DNA from: Boswellia sacra
Lineage: Eukaryota > Streptophyta > Magnoliopsida > Sapindales > Burseraceae
Assembly: GCA_013180625.2 (NCBI GenBank)
Contig: SNVD02013275.1
Location: forward strand, 1 to 64,000
DNA: 64,000 nt
Reading direction: 5' to 3'
This document shows positions 43,878-57,123 of this stretch, one piece after another. The notes under the pieces are model-generated. The model did no database searches and had not been told where the DNA came from. It was given only the letters and a program-made list of their open reading frames with translations. The position numbers and the translations under genes are program-made. Every line of letters begins with the position of its first letter. The stretch's first letter is position 1.

Positions 43878-46135
43878 CGTTCAATTGGGTACATCCATCT
43901 TAATCCAACAGGCCCAGCATATTTTGCCTCTCGAGGCAAATGCATCGCTAAATGGATCATTATATCAAAGATTGTCGGTGGAAAGATACGTTCCAATTTA
44001 CAAAGTATAACCACAATTCCTTTTTCCAGATGATCCAAGTTTGATTTGGTTATTGTCTTTGCACATAATTGTCGAAACAAATCACACAACTCAACAATTG
44101 CTGTGCATACATCCTTTTGTAAAAAAAGGCGTATGCCAATTGGGAGAAGTCTTTGTAAAATTATATAACAACCATGGCTTTTTAGACCCATTAACTTTCC
44201 ATCTTTAACATCTACACACTTGGCAATATTTGATGCATATCCATCAGAAAATTTTACTGGCTTTAAAAAATGGCAAAACTTTCTCCTTTCATCCACTGTT
44301 AATACATAACAAGCATGAGGCTTTAAATATCTATTACCATGTTGTTGTAAATGCAATTCTTTCCTGAGGCCCATGTCTTCTAGATCCAATCTTGCTTTGT
44401 CAGTATCTTTAGTTTTACCTTCAATATTTAACAATGTCTCAAGTAGACTATCACATATATTCTTCTCTATATGCATTACATCAAGATTATGAGGAAGTTT
44501 CAATATTGCCCAATCTTCCAACTCAAAAAAAAAATACTTTTTTTTGTCCAATTTAACTCTTCTTGCTTTCTCCTTCACTTTCTATCTTTGTTGTTAGGGT
44601 TTTTTCCAGGTTTCAAATTAGGGAGAATCTCTAATTGTTTTGGAATGTCATACCCAAAATATTCTTATGGAGCATTATTTTTTCCCAATGACTATCATCT
44701 AATGTACTCCTTCTCCATGGATGGTCGGAGCGCAAAAATCAATGATGTCCCATATAACATATTTTACTTCGTATTAATTGAGAAGATGTTCCTTCGTTGC
44801 ATATAGGACACGCCTTGTAACCTTTTGTCCTCCATTCAGACAGATTTCCATAAGCTGGAAAGTCATTTATGGTCTATAAAACTGTTGCATGCATTCGAAA
44901 GTGGGGTTTTTCATATGCATCATAAGTTTCAACACCAACATTCCATAATTCTTTCAATTCATCAATTAATGGCCTCAAGTATATATCAATATCTGTCCCA
45001 GGTGCACGTGGTCCTGGGATGAGCAATGACATAAACATAGATGTCTCTTTCATGCATTTCCATGATGGGAGATTGTATGGCACAAGTATAACAAGCCACA
45101 TACTATATGGGTTATGCATATTATCGAAGGGATTGAATCTGTTAGTAGCAAGACCTAGCCTCACATTGCACGGATCTTGTGCAAACCATGGATACAACTT
45201 GTCAAGTTCTTTCCACACTTCACCATCAGGAGGATGTTTAAGAACACCTTCCTCACCCAATCGTTTCTTTTTGTGCAATCTAATATCAGTTGCCATATGT
45301 CTTGACATAAATAGGCGTTGTAATCGAGGTTTGAGAGGGAAATAACGTAAAACCTTTTGTTGAACCTTTTTCTTCTTACCACTATATGGTTTAAATCGTG
45401 GTTCCTTGCATATTGGACAACTCTCATTTGCTGCATTCTCCTTCCAAAACAGAGCACAATCATACTTACATGCATGAATTTCTTCATAACCCAACCCTAT
45501 ATCCTTCAGCATTTTTTGTGCATCATACATTGAGTTTGGAAGGTTATTATTATTAGGTAATGTTTGATTTAACAATACAAGTAACATATCGAATGATTTG
45601 TTACTCCACTTTTAATAACTTTTATATGCATCAACTTTATGACAAAATTCAATGTTGATATCTTAGCCCTTTCAAACAACCTCTTTTTGGTTTCATCAAA
45701 TAAACTAAAGTTTTGAACATCTTCTTCATCCAATGATGGTGTAAGATCCCCAATTGGAAAACCCCCTTCCATTATCGATGGACCATATGTATCATGTATC
45801 AAATCATACATCTCATCATAGTCATCTTCAACATTAGTATCATTATGAACTTCTGATTCTGCATTTATAAAGTTTAAGCTACTACGAGAACCGTAGTCAG
45901 CTCTCTCCCCATGGTAGATCCATTGTTGATAAGTTGGAGAAATTCTAGGTTTATACAAATGACTCTCGACAACATCCAATGGTTTCCAAAATACATTCAT
46001 AGAATTACGACATGGACAACGAATTTGACCATTTTTCTTATCCGAGCAATTTTCTGCTATAGTCATAAAGGACTTAATGCCATCAATATATTCCTTGGAA
46101 AGTTTGTCTTGAAGTTGAATCCATGATCTATCCAT
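43878..46135 (-). pseudogene. tnp2: CACTA transposase, N-terminal and tnp2 domains
   Basis: Starts at MDRSWIQLQDKLSKEYIDGI (ATG 46135). The transposase-associated domain has IRCPCRNSMNVFWKPLDVVE and the acidic DEMYDLIHD spacer. A frameshift near 45608 leads to frame 45587-44874 with the tnp2 core: ACKYDCALFWKEN…CPICKEPRF, LRYFPLKPRLQRLFMSRHMA, RLGLATNRFNPFDNMHNPYS, PYNLPSWKCMKETSMFMSLL and LIPGPRAPGTDIDIYLRPLI. A TAG in place of Trp then interrupts TINDFPAYGNLSEWRTKGY. From 44578, LPHNLDVMHIEKNICDSLLE and DUF4218 follow. It catalyses cut-and-paste of CACTA elements when intact; this copy is dead. Confidence 0.88.
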
Positions 46136-46162
46136 TACTACCTCCTCCTGAATATGAAACAA

Positions 46163-49100
46163 TTAAATTTAAAACTTTCACTATTTTACATGTCAAAGAC
46201 ATGCTCCTTAAACCTTTCCCCTTTCTCCACACTAAAATGTAAGGTCCTATCCCATTCAAGAATACACATTCTAGAACATAGATTAGAGCTCCAACAAAAT
46301 GTCTCAATCCAACAGAAATTTCGGTAGCATCTCCCCTTAGTTCTCCAAGTTCATGTCATAAATGTATATACATTTGTGTTGTGTCATAGGCATGACCAAT
46401 GTCCAACACAAACAATAAACATCTAGCATGTACTCGAAGAACAAGAGAAGATACCACTGAAATTTCTATCAGTGAAACAATGTAAAAGCAAATAATCTAT
46501 GTAATAGATTTATGTATTCCCAAACTATCCACTTTGGACAATTCAAGAAACCTCAATAGAGTTGTGTTCTATTAGTATCATATATTCATGATGTTAATAG
46601 AAGACAAAGCTATTTAAAGTCTCTTAAACGGGTCTAAGGGTAAATGTAGCTATGAATGCAAACAAGAATTTTTACTAACAATCAACCAAAAAAGAAAACC
46701 GAACCCAACAATCAAACCCAACAATCAATCAAATATTATGATATTCAGCATAAAATGATAAATCAATTAAGATAGTAATTTAAAAGCTGAAATATGCTAG
46801 TCCGCATTCACAAGAGCTAAATTAAATCTAAATAGTTAAAGATTCTTACTTGTTTGAAGGTAGTCTTTGATTGCTTACTATAGGAATCAGATCTTCCAAT
46901 TAAAGATAGTACTTTCTAGAAATTTAAACGTACAAAGATTAGTGAACGTGAATTTGTACTTAAATTAAACCGAAAATCAAAGGTCATAGACTTAAATCAA
47001 TCAACCCACAACAACGACCGAATAATAAAATTTTATATTTTAAATGCTTTGTATGTCCATGCTATGCTAAATTTAAATTGGTTACTAAGTTGGTTTTTTT
47101 GACATTTACATCTCCTATTAAAGATTCCTTTGGAAACTTAGTGTAAGTCTCTATTCTGCACTTAATTTATTCTGTTTGTTGACATGAGTCTCTACCATGC
47201 ATGATGACATCTTATTCTATTCTTAGATTTTCTTTCAGTTCTCTGGAGATATTCTATTTCCTATAATCTGCAGTAACATTCTATTTGTTCGCACATTGAT
47301 GTTGCATTTCAAACAAACAGCAAGGTATTCTATTTATCTCAAAATAGTACCAGATATGATGAAGTGTGTTATGGTATATGATGTAATATATTATTTGGAA
47401 CTTATTTTATGGGGGTTAATTGATATAATTCATCAAATAACAAGGCATTCTATGCTAGTAAACTTATCAATTTTTCTTTATTTGTTGCGAGCCTAGGATA
47501 GGTTGGGAAGAGCTTCCAATCTAGAGGAAGATGGTACAAATCATGCTAAAAGCATCATGCCAAAAGCATAATCCACCTAGCTCTTAAGCTACTGGATAAT
47601 GATAAATCTGAGGCTAGTTTTAATAATTTTGATTCCTAGCATAAAAATTAAATTTAGCCAAGATTAAACATAAATTTAGAAATTTTAAAAAAGCAAAAGA
47701 AAGTCACAAATAGATTCAGTGATGGTCAAAAGATATGAGGACAATCACTTCAAGATTTGAGAGATTACTTTGTGAAGCCTACTCCTATACCTTGTAGTTG
47801 AGGTAGCAAAGCTTGACTAGAGGGCCCATTTGCCATGTTTCACTCATAAATTGAAATCATTGGCAATGTAAGAGGGAGTAAGAGAACTTGATGGATTAAC
47901 AACTAGTTTTAATATTGATGACTCGTTACAAACGCTGTGACTGAAAAAATGTTGACCTTCGAACCTTTTTTTTCTGCAATTGTCAATTGTTATCTACAAA
48001 ATATATGCAATGGTAAAGAGGAAACTTGTGAGCCGTGAAATAAGATTTGTGGAAACTGAAAAAATCGTATTAAATCATTATGATAAGAACTTCTTCAAAC
48101 ATTTAGTATGAAATCATTGGCAGGCCAATATAGCATCAGTTAGGCATTGTCAAATCAGGGAAATAAAAGCTAAAAAAAATCTTGAAAATGTCACATTTCA
48201 TGATTTTTTAAAGCAAATAAATAGATACTTGATAAAAGTCTTTAAGCAGCATGGTTCTTACCGCCTCATAAGTAATGCAGCAGCTCTAAGTTTACCAAAA
48301 TATAAAAATACAACAACTCTTTGAAAAATGCTTGGATGGATTCATTTAAATAGAACCTAAGATTCCAATGAAACAATTGTAATGCATGCTTCTACTTCTT
48401 TCAAAATCAATCTGCTATAAACACACCCTTAACATGACTATAGTCTTGAATAATAATAAGTATTACCACTTGAAATGATTTTTTCCTATTTACTAGGATA
48501 TATAGCTGTAAACTAGCATATATGAGAAAACAGTAACTCTAGTTTTAAGTTGTAAAGATCATAATGTTGCCTTAGCTGCTTTTGCCAATTTCAAGGCTCT
48601 TTTTCAATGTCCTAAGCACTATATTTTCACTCTTTGATTACTTTGAGTTGTCCTATCAAAAACATGTGTAAGCTTACTATGAATAATGTGTTCATTGCTT
48701 TGTAAATCCTTCCTAGTTGCAACATTTTTATTTCCTTTTCAGTTTTTATCCACAAAAAGGTAAATTTAGTCAAATAAAAAATACACAAGTACTATAGTTG
48801 TAGGCTTCAATGCCAATAAGAGAGACGGCAACCAAGAAACCCAAAAAATGTCCTGGCAGAATGAATAACTGCATACCCAGTAAAGTATATATCCCTATCT
48901 ACAAGACCATGTAGATTATTGCACACATTGCTTATTAATATTTGTTTTAAATTTTGCTAAATCTTAAAAAAAGGGCTATCAAGATTTTTAACACCAAATA
49001 TACATATTATTTTATCTAAAATATTTCCTATTTGCCCTTATTTCCTATATACTTTTGGAAATCAATTATTTAACAACTTTAACTGCAATTATAAAAGCAA

Positions 49101-49656
49101 TAGTTTGTAAAAAAGTTTTATATCCAAATTATTAATTATAAACATTAAATTAAGAATTGAATATTTGACATTGAAGTAGGAGTCACAAAACTACCTAGCC
49201 AAGGATAGGATTGGGAATTACAAGAATATCCAAGGAGTTAAACAAGGATCGAGGTCCAAGAGCATGGTTCTTGGACCAAAACCACCCTTGTGTATAAATC
49301 TGTGTATTCAATATGTTAAAAATTTACAATATAAAATAAAATTTAAAGTTTTGTTTAAAAAAATTTTACTTCTATAAATAAGTTTTAATTTTTTAGTAAT
49401 TCAGTTATGAAAAAAAATTCTATATACAATTTAATTGATTATGAATCAAATGAAAGAAAGTTGTAAATGTAGTTTGACTAATTATTCTACATATATACTT
49501 ACTTTACTGTTTGAGTCAACGTATCCTCAATCAAATTTAGAACTGAATGTGCTTGATTGATTAGTGATTTGATCATCTACAAATAAGATACTTCTATGTC
49601 TAAATTTAATTGATAAGTAATTTAAATCTAACTAAACTTATTTATGTGTTCAATTC
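46163..49656. other. 5' and non-coding interior of the CACTA element
   Basis: About 3.5 kb with no protein domain found in any frame. A TNPA-type gene was looked for and not recognised. AT-rich, with ordinary short frames such as plus 47296-47496. Confidence 0.5.
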
Positions 49657-49661
49657 ATTAC
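49657..49661. repeat. target site duplication of Copia-2, left (ATTAC)
   Basis: Identical to 58039-58043. Confidence 0.92.
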
Positions 49662-50567
49662 TGTTGGTGTCAAAGTCTACTACATATGCATGTGCCATGC
49701 ACATGATGAGTTTTGATCAACTTGTGATAAAACAAGGATATTATTTTTATTCCTATTTTAATGTTTTTAGAATTATATTTTAGAAAGTTTTTGATTTGGA
49801 ATAAATATCTCTTTAGATTAGAATATAATATCTTGTATGCTAATTAGAATAGGAGAATATTTATTTGTCTTAATTCCTTTTGGAGTTTGTTTATAACACT
49901 TCCTATTTTTTTCTCCTAATCCTAATATGATTTTGATTAGAATTTTTACAGGATTTCTAGGAGATTTTTGTCACACCTGTCACTATATATATACAAAGCT
50001 ATTCAGGCGGCTGAAAACGTGATTGAGAGATTAACGTGTTGGCTGTTTTGGTTGTGAGAGAGTCTTGAGTTCGGTATTCCATGAATTCATAGAAGAGAGC
50101 TTCAACGCAAAAGGAATGTCTTCATTGATTTGATTCTTTGAGTCTTTTTTATTCATGTATGACTAGTAGAAATCGTACATGAGTTGTTGATTGAGTCTTT
50201 GTGAGTTAGTAGACACTTGGGATAACTTGCGGGTTAAGTGTTTATGTAATTCAGTGTCAGACGTCATTGTTATGTGTAACTTAATAGTGTGCTGTTAAGT
50301 TATCTGCGATAGAGAGTGGGTAGTGTCACTAGAGTTTAAGATCTTTGTGAAGATTTTGTTTGTCAAAGATTAGGTTTGTGCATGAGAGTGAGTCAGCACT
50401 GTAAAAGGTCCTAAAGATTGTACAAACAAGAACATAGTGAATTGCAGCTCTATAGCTGTTTGTGGATGTAGGTTTTTATAACTGGACCACGTAAAAATCC
50501 TCTTATGCTGACTTACATTACAGTTTACTGTTATGTTTCTTATAACTGCATACCTCTAGAACTTTCA
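49662..50567 (+). repeat. 5' LTR of Copia-2
   Basis: Starts TGTTGGTGTCAAAGTCTAC, ends AGAACTTTCA. TATA box TATATATATA near 49984-49993. Close to the 3' LTR, which has an additional short tandem duplication (CCTAATTAGAATAGGAG). Confidence 0.93.
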
Positions 50568-50569
50568 AT

Positions 50570-50582
50570 TTGTATCAGAGCG
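50570..50582 (+). promoter_or_regulatory. primer-binding site of Copia-2 (tRNA-iMet, one mismatch)
   Basis: TTGTATCAGAGCG, where the usual site is TGGTATCAGAGC. Confidence 0.75.
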
Positions 50583-50630
50583 GGTTCACTGATAGACAAG
50601 TGAAGAAAATGATCACATTGATCTGGAAGG

Positions 50631-52280
50631 ATGGAGTTTATTCGCAATGGAGGATCCGGAACACAACCACCCATTCTTGATGACAGTAATTATTCATATT
50701 GGATGGTAAGAATGATGATGTATATCAAATCTCTTGATGACAGGGCATGGACTAGTGTGCTTAAAGGATGGACACCGCCAACAAAGTTGAATGCTTCTGG
50801 TGATTCTGAATCGAAACCTGAAGATGAATGGACTGATGAAGAATACCGGCATTCCAGTTGGAATTCAAAGGCTCTTAATGCAATTTTTGTTGTAGTGAAT
50901 TTAAACAACTTTGGACAGATTTCAAGGTGCAAAGAGGCCAAGGAAGCATGGGACATACTTGAGGTAAAACATGAAGGTACCGCATCTGTTAAAAGATCTA
51001 AATTGATGAGACTTAATTCTCAATTTGAAAATCTGATGGTGCATGAGGATGAGTCAATTTCTGAATTTTACTCTAAGATATGTCACATTACAAATTTGGC
51101 ATACATGCTTGGCAAAACTTTCACTGATGCAGAAATTGTTAGCAAGATAATTAGGTCTGTTCCAGATAAATTTCAACCTAAAATTTCAGCCATTGAAGAA
51201 GTTAAAAACACTAATGAGATGAGGGTTGATGAACTAATTGGCATCCTCCAAAACTTTGAAATTAATCAAAGTACTAGGAAGCAAAAAGGTAAAAACATTG
51301 CATTCAATGTGAAAACTGAAAAATCTGATGATAAAAGTAGTGATGAGCTTGATGAAACTGATTCTAAACAGATTGATTTTCTAACAAGAAATTATGTCAA
51401 GTTTATGAAAAGAAATTTCAGGAAAAAGAATCAAGGAAAGCCATCAAACTCAAGCGAAGAAAAATTCAGAAAGTTCAGCAAGGAGAATGACAAGAGGAAG
51501 CCAAAACAACCTGAAAAGAAAGGGAAAATTCAGTGTTATGAATGTTCTGGTTATGGGCATATTCAATCTGAATGTGCAAATCTCAAGAAGAAGAATAAAG
51601 GGCTGACAACAACCTAGAGTGATGAATCAGAATATGAGTCAGAAGATCAAGACTACATGAGCAACTTTGTTGCATTTACTGCATCTGCAGCTGACAAACG
51701 AAAGGCTGTTATGTCTGACATAACAGAAAATTGTAGAACAAGTGTTGATCATTCTGATGAAGAAGATGGACCAGAATACCATGAAGAGTTACAAGAGACA
51801 TACAACGCACTCTATGGTGAATGGCTGAATCAGAAGGAAGAAATCAAAATCTTAAAGAAGAAGATTGAGGAGCTGGAATGTGAAAAATCCTTTGCTGAAA
51901 ATCAGATCACAGAATTAAAAAGTGCTTTGATAGTCAAAACAGCACATATTGAGAAAATCACAACAGAACTGGTTGAAAGCAAGAGGTGTGTTGATCAACT
52001 CAAAATTGGAGCCGCCAAACTTGATTAGGTCTTGAGTCTTGGAAGAGACAACTCTAATAAACATGGATTGGGATACACAGAAGGTAATGTTGCATCTACA
52101 TCAAAAACAGTCTTTGTTAAAGTTTCAACATCTGGTAAGAATTCTGAACTTAGCTCTTTAAAATCAAGTCCTAATTCCAAGAGCAGTGAAACATATGTTT
52201 CTCCTTTGAGTTCTTTCAAATCCAGTCCTGAAAAGGTAAGGAAATTCATTCCTATTTGTTATTTTTGTGGTAAACAGTGA
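50631..52280 (+). pseudogene. gag: Copia-2 gag
   Basis: Begins MEFIRNGGSGTQPPIL, with the DUF4219/UBN2-type body (SYWMVRMMMYIKSLDDRAW, EAWDILEVKHEGTASVKRSK) and the zinc knuckle CYECSGYGHIQSEC (C-X2-C-X4-H-X4-C). A coiled-coil acidic tail continues at 51657-52028. Same frame throughout, interrupted by TAG at 51615 and 52026 and TGA at 52278. Confidence 0.9.
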
Positions 52281-52409
52281 CACATTAGGACTACATGCTT
52301 TAAATTGTTGAATCTTTTGCATAAAAGATCAAAACAGTTTAAACTGTTACCTAAATCACGACTGTAGTGGGTTAGGAAAGACAAAACAGTATGCCATGTT
52401 GCTTTTGCT

Positions 52410-53880
52410 ACACTTAATCATGCTTTTAATGATTTGTGGTATTTTCATAGCGGTTGTTTCAGGCACATGATTAGAAATAAACTGTTTTTAATAGATTTTA
52501 AAGCATGCAGGGATGGTAATGTCACATTTGGAGATGGAGCAAAAAGTAAGATCATTGGTAAAGGAACTTTGAATGTCAAAGGCCTACCTAATTTTGAAAA
52601 TGTCTTGCTGGTTGAAGGTTTGGAAGCTAATCTTATTAGTATTAGTTAGATTTGTGATGACAAGTATATTGTTAATTTCACACAAAACAAATGCATGGTC
52701 TTAGATAATTTTGGTAAATGCATTCTAGAAGGTAATAAATCTTTGGATAATTGTTATTTGGTAAAAATTGCATTTCATGCTAGGATTTCGGATTCGGAAA
52801 TATGGCATCAAAAATTAGGGCACTTAAATTACAAAGACTTGGTTAAATTAACTAAGTTAGGTGCTGTAAGAGGAGTTCCTAAACTTGATGATAAAATTGA
52901 TAAAATTTGTGGACCATGTCAAATGGGAAAACAAATCAGAAGTTCACACAAATCAAATCCACATCTTAGCACTTCTATGATACTTGATTTGCTTCACATA
53001 GATCTTATAGGTCCTATGCAAATTGAAAGTATTACAGGTAAGAGATACATATTTGTTTGTGTGGATGATTTTTCTAGATTTACTTGGGTTGATTTCATTA
53101 AAGAAAAATCTGACACTTTTGAAGCTTTCAGTAATCTTTGTGTTAAGCTTGAAAATGAGCAAAATAGGAACATTGGAAGGATTGTGAGAATAAGAAGTGA
53201 TCATGGCAAGGAGTTTGAAAACGTTAGCTATGCTAACTTTTGCAAATACCATGGAATTGATCATGAATTTTCAGCTCCTAAAACCCCTGAACAGAATGGC
53301 ATTGTGGAGAGGAAGAATAGAACTCTTCAAGAGATGGCTAGAGTGATGCTCAATAGCAAGAAGTTGACCAAGAGGCTATGGATTGAAGCAATAAGCACTG
53401 GTCGTTATATTTCAAATAGAGTTTTTCTTAGACATGGCACTAACCAGACACCTTATGAAATTTTGAAAGGAAGAAAACCTAATTTGAAATATTTTCATGT
53501 CTTTGGTTGGAGGTGTTACATCTTAAACGACAGAGAACTGTTAGAAAAATTAGATCTAAGGAGTGATGAAGGAGTCTTTATGGGATATGCACAAAACAGC
53601 AAAGCATTTTGAGTTTATAATCTGAGAACTGAGGCAGTCATGGAATCTGCAAACGTAGTATTTGATGACCTTGATGATTATGCAAAGTACTCACAAGAAA
53701 AAAGCATAACCAACTTCACAGAAGAGGCAGAAAGATCAGATTTAGACAGCAACAAAAAGGAAGATGCTATTATGAAAGAGGAAATAGCTGTTGTTACACC
53801 TGACGTAATAGAAACATCTGACAACTCAGATTTGAACAAAGTCCAATTCGGAATGATAAAGATAGAAAAGATCCGCCCAC
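52410..53880 (+). pseudogene. pol: Copia-2 protease, GAG-pre-integrase and integrase
   Basis: Protease motif at 52437-52469 reads WYFHSGCFRHM: the catalytic aspartate of DSG is replaced by histidine, so protease is inactive. A TAG at 52650 stands where SISQIC has glutamine. GAG-pre-integrase: IWHQKLGHLNYKDLVKL and CGPCQMGKQIR. Integrase: LLHIDLIGP (D), IRSDHGKEFE (D), NGIVERKNRTL (E), and FHVFGWRCYILNDRE. TGA at 53610 replaces the arginine in KAFRVYN. Confidence 0.9.
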
Positions 53881-55520
53881 ATGGATTCAGAAGGCACATC
53901 CAACAAGTTTATCATTGGAACACCAGATGACATGATGAAAACCTGGAGCAAGGTAAGAAATCAGGTAAGGTTTGCATGTTATGTGTCTTTAGTTGAGCCA
54001 AAAAATGTGAAAGAAGCTTTAAAAGAAGAGGTGTGGATTCAAGCTATGCAAGATAAACTTAATCAATTTAAAAGGAATGAAGTATGGGAATTAGTTCCCA
54101 GGCCAGAATATACAAATGTCATTGGAACTAAATGGATTTTTAAAAATAAAACTGATGAAAGTGGTCAAGTAGTAAGGAATAAAGCTAGGTTAGTTGCACA
54201 AGGTTACACATAAGTTGAAGGCATAGACTTTGATGAGACCTTTGCACCTGTAGCTAGACTTGAGTCAATCAAATTACTACTTGCAATTGTTTGTTTACTT
54301 GATTTTAAGTTGTATTAAATGGATGTTAAGACTACATTTTTAAATGGCTATCTCAATGAAGAAGTTTTTGTTGAACAGCCTAAAGGATTTGAAGATCCTA
54401 AACATCCAGATTTTGTGTACAAATTGCACAAAGCTTTGTATGGTTTGAAACAAGCTCCTAGAGCTTGGTATGAAAGGTTGACAAACTTTTTGATCAACAA
54501 AGGTTATAAAAGAGGCAGCAATGATAAGACTTTGTTTATCAAACATGCATCTAACTATTTTATTGTTGCTCAAATATATGTTGATGACATTGTCTACGGA
54601 TCAACCAACAAAACCAAAACTAATGAGTTTGTTAAGTTGATGCAAGAAGAGTTTGAGATGAGCATGGTAGGAGAATTAAATTTCTTTCTTGGATTACAGG
54701 TTAAGCAAATGAATGATTAGATATTCATATCTCAATCAAAATATGCTAAAAATCTTGTAAAGATGTTTGGGCTTGAGAATGCAAAACCAATGAAAACTCC
54801 TATTAGTACTAATCTAAAACTTTCAAAAGACAATGTAGGAAAAGATATTGATGCAAGTTTGTACAGAAGCATTATTGGCAGCCTACTATACCTCACAGCA
54901 AGTAGACCAGACTTGTGCTTTAGTGTAGGACTTTGTGCTAGATTTCAAGCAAATCTCAAAGAATCACATCTGTCGGCAGCTAAGGGAATCATCAGGTATG
55001 TTCATGGAACACATGGTTATGGAATATGGTTTTCTAAAGATACAAATGATTATCTTGCAGGGTTCAATGATGCAGATTGGGCAGGAAATGCATAAAAAGT
55101 ACTTCAGGAGGATGTTTTTATCTTAGTACTAACTTGGTTTCATGGCACAGTAAAAAAAATCAGAATTCTATTTCTTTGTCTACAGCTGAAGCTGAATACA
55201 TAGCAGCAGGGAGTTGTTGCACACAACTATTGTGGATGAAGCAAATGTTGAGTGATTATGGTATTGAACAAAAGCCTATAACTGTGTTTTGTTATAATAC
55301 TAGTGCTATAAATATTTCCAAAAATTATGTTCAGCATTTTTAAACAAAACACATTGACATAAGATACCATTTTATAAGGGAACTAGTAGAGTCTAAGGTG
55401 ATACACATTGAACACATCTCCATTGATAGACAATTGGCTGACTTATTCACTAAGGCATTGGATACAACGGGATTTAAAAATCTAAGAAAAGCCTTAGGCA
55501 TTTGTCAGTTACATGAATGA
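53881..55520 (+). pseudogene. pol: Copia-2 reverse transcriptase and RNase H
   Basis: After a frameshift near 53880: ALKEEVWIQAMQDKLNQFKR, VIGTKWIFKNKTDESGQVVR, ARLVAQGYT, then TAA codons at 54211 and 54315 (both at glutamine positions). [20 protein letters not shown] and [14 protein letters not shown] follow, with the catalytic [14 protein letters not shown] at about 54570-54612. RNase H: DLCFSVGLCARF, DADWAGN, a frameshift near 55090, STSGGCFYLSTNLVSWHSKK and STAEAEYIAAGSC, ending RQLADLFTKALDTTGFKNLR with stop at 55518-55520. Confidence 0.9.
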
Positions 55521-57108
55521 ACACTGCTTACTATTATGTTAATTGTATCTGCAATATCATAAGTTTTCTTCTAATTAAGCATGTGTGAGCTGTGATATAA
55601 AAAATTGTGTGTATAATTAAATACTGGTTTAAAAATGAAAAATACAAAGAGGGCTACCAGTATATGATGTGCGAAAGCCATCCATTGAGAGTAACTTCAT
55701 TGTATCTAGGAAATATGGTGAGGTCACCCACTTAAATGGAAAAGGGCTACCTCTATACATGTGTGAAAGCTACTATACTATTTAGCAAATTCACATTGAG
55801 ACTAACTTTTGTGTGTGTAAGAAGCATGCTCAAGTTGATCACTCAATTAGATTAAGTGATAAAATAATTAAAAGAAAATAAAACAGCTTTTGAATATGCT
55901 TTCTTAGAATGATTCATATGATGTTCAGATATTGTTGTTATGTTATTTTTAATTATGTTCTGTGACGTTTTTCATAACATACGGTGCTCTTTGTGCTTAT
56001 CTGAAATTTCATTTTCATGTGTGTCCATGTGTCAAAAATGCCATGTCAACATTATTGAATTAAGGGGGAGAATTTTCAGTGGCAGGAATCCTGATTCTAT
56101 TAGAATTCTTTATTCAAATTTGAATTTTTGTCCATAAATGTTAGTCATGAAACGGTTTTGTAAATAGATTTGACACTAATTTTTGTTAAAAACAAAATTG
56201 TTTTTAAATTTGGCCTAGTATATTACGAATCAGTTTTGGGCTTCTCCTGTTCATTCCATACTCCCATAACAGTGTCTTCCCTGTCTCGCATCTTGCTTCT
56301 CTCTTCTTGTTCTGGAAATTTTTTCTGCAGACCAATAAGTTTCTCACAGTCGACATCAAGCAGAAGTTTGAGAAGTACACTCCACAAAGGAAGTTGCTGA
56401 TGGAAAGGCCGAAACCAATGCAGAGAGACGTGACAAGGAGAACAAAAGATATCATGAACTGAAGTCACTGCCGCTTCTTCTGGCACAGTTGAAGGACACA
56501 CTACTCCTGCAGCTTCTGGGCAGCCAACTCCAACTACAACAGGGAAAATTGAGGAAGTGCACTGGCAGTTCCTCTTCTCCTCCAGTTCACAAGTTCCTTC
56601 GTTAAGTGCTTTTGGCACTTGTGCTGAAATCAAGGGGGAGATCAAGGAGTTTTCTGATTTTCTGATCTTTTTGTTATGTCTGATATTACCGTGGTTACTT
56701 GCTTCTATTTTGTTTATATTTTTGTTGCTTATTTCTCAAGGGGTGTAAGTAAGTAGTAAGGGGGAGTAAGAAGAACTTCTTATGTTTGCTTTATGTGTGC
56801 ATTCAAGATATCTTGCATTGATGAATGTTTTTGCTCTAATCATGATCTGATTGCATTGATTGATATAATTGCTCTGATCATGAATTGATTAACGAGTGTT
56901 GCTTGATCAGTTTGACAAAGTCATTTTGATTGCAGGATATACTTATTATGACAGTGTTTTGTTATGAGTTTTGTAATAGCTCATTGGTTAATTCTTTACA
57001 CATAACAATTTCTGTTTGCAATTTTAAGATAGCTTATCGTTATGATTGACTTATCGTGTGTGATGTTCTCTAATCAGAAACAGTTTGGTGTTTTCATCAC
57101 AAGTTGCC
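55521..57108 (+). other. 3' region of Copia-2 between pol and polypurine tract
   Basis: 1.6 kb without a recognised envelope-like gene. It contains extra purine tracts AAGGGGGAG near 56062, 56631 and 56757, which resemble the polypurine tract and may be internal plus-strand start sites. The overlapping frames at 56170-56748 on both strands have no domain. Confidence 0.55.
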
Positions 57109-57121
57109 AAAAAGGGGGGAG
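57109..57121 (+). promoter_or_regulatory. polypurine tract of Copia-2
   Basis: AAAAAGGGGGGAG, two bases before the 3' LTR. Confidence 0.88.
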
Positions 57122-57123
57122 AA

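Noticed and set aside
56223..56645. 140-codon minus frame in the 3' region of Copia-2, considered as an envelope or captured gene
   Set aside because: No domain, no signal peptide or membrane segment, and overlapping frames on both strands of equal quality.
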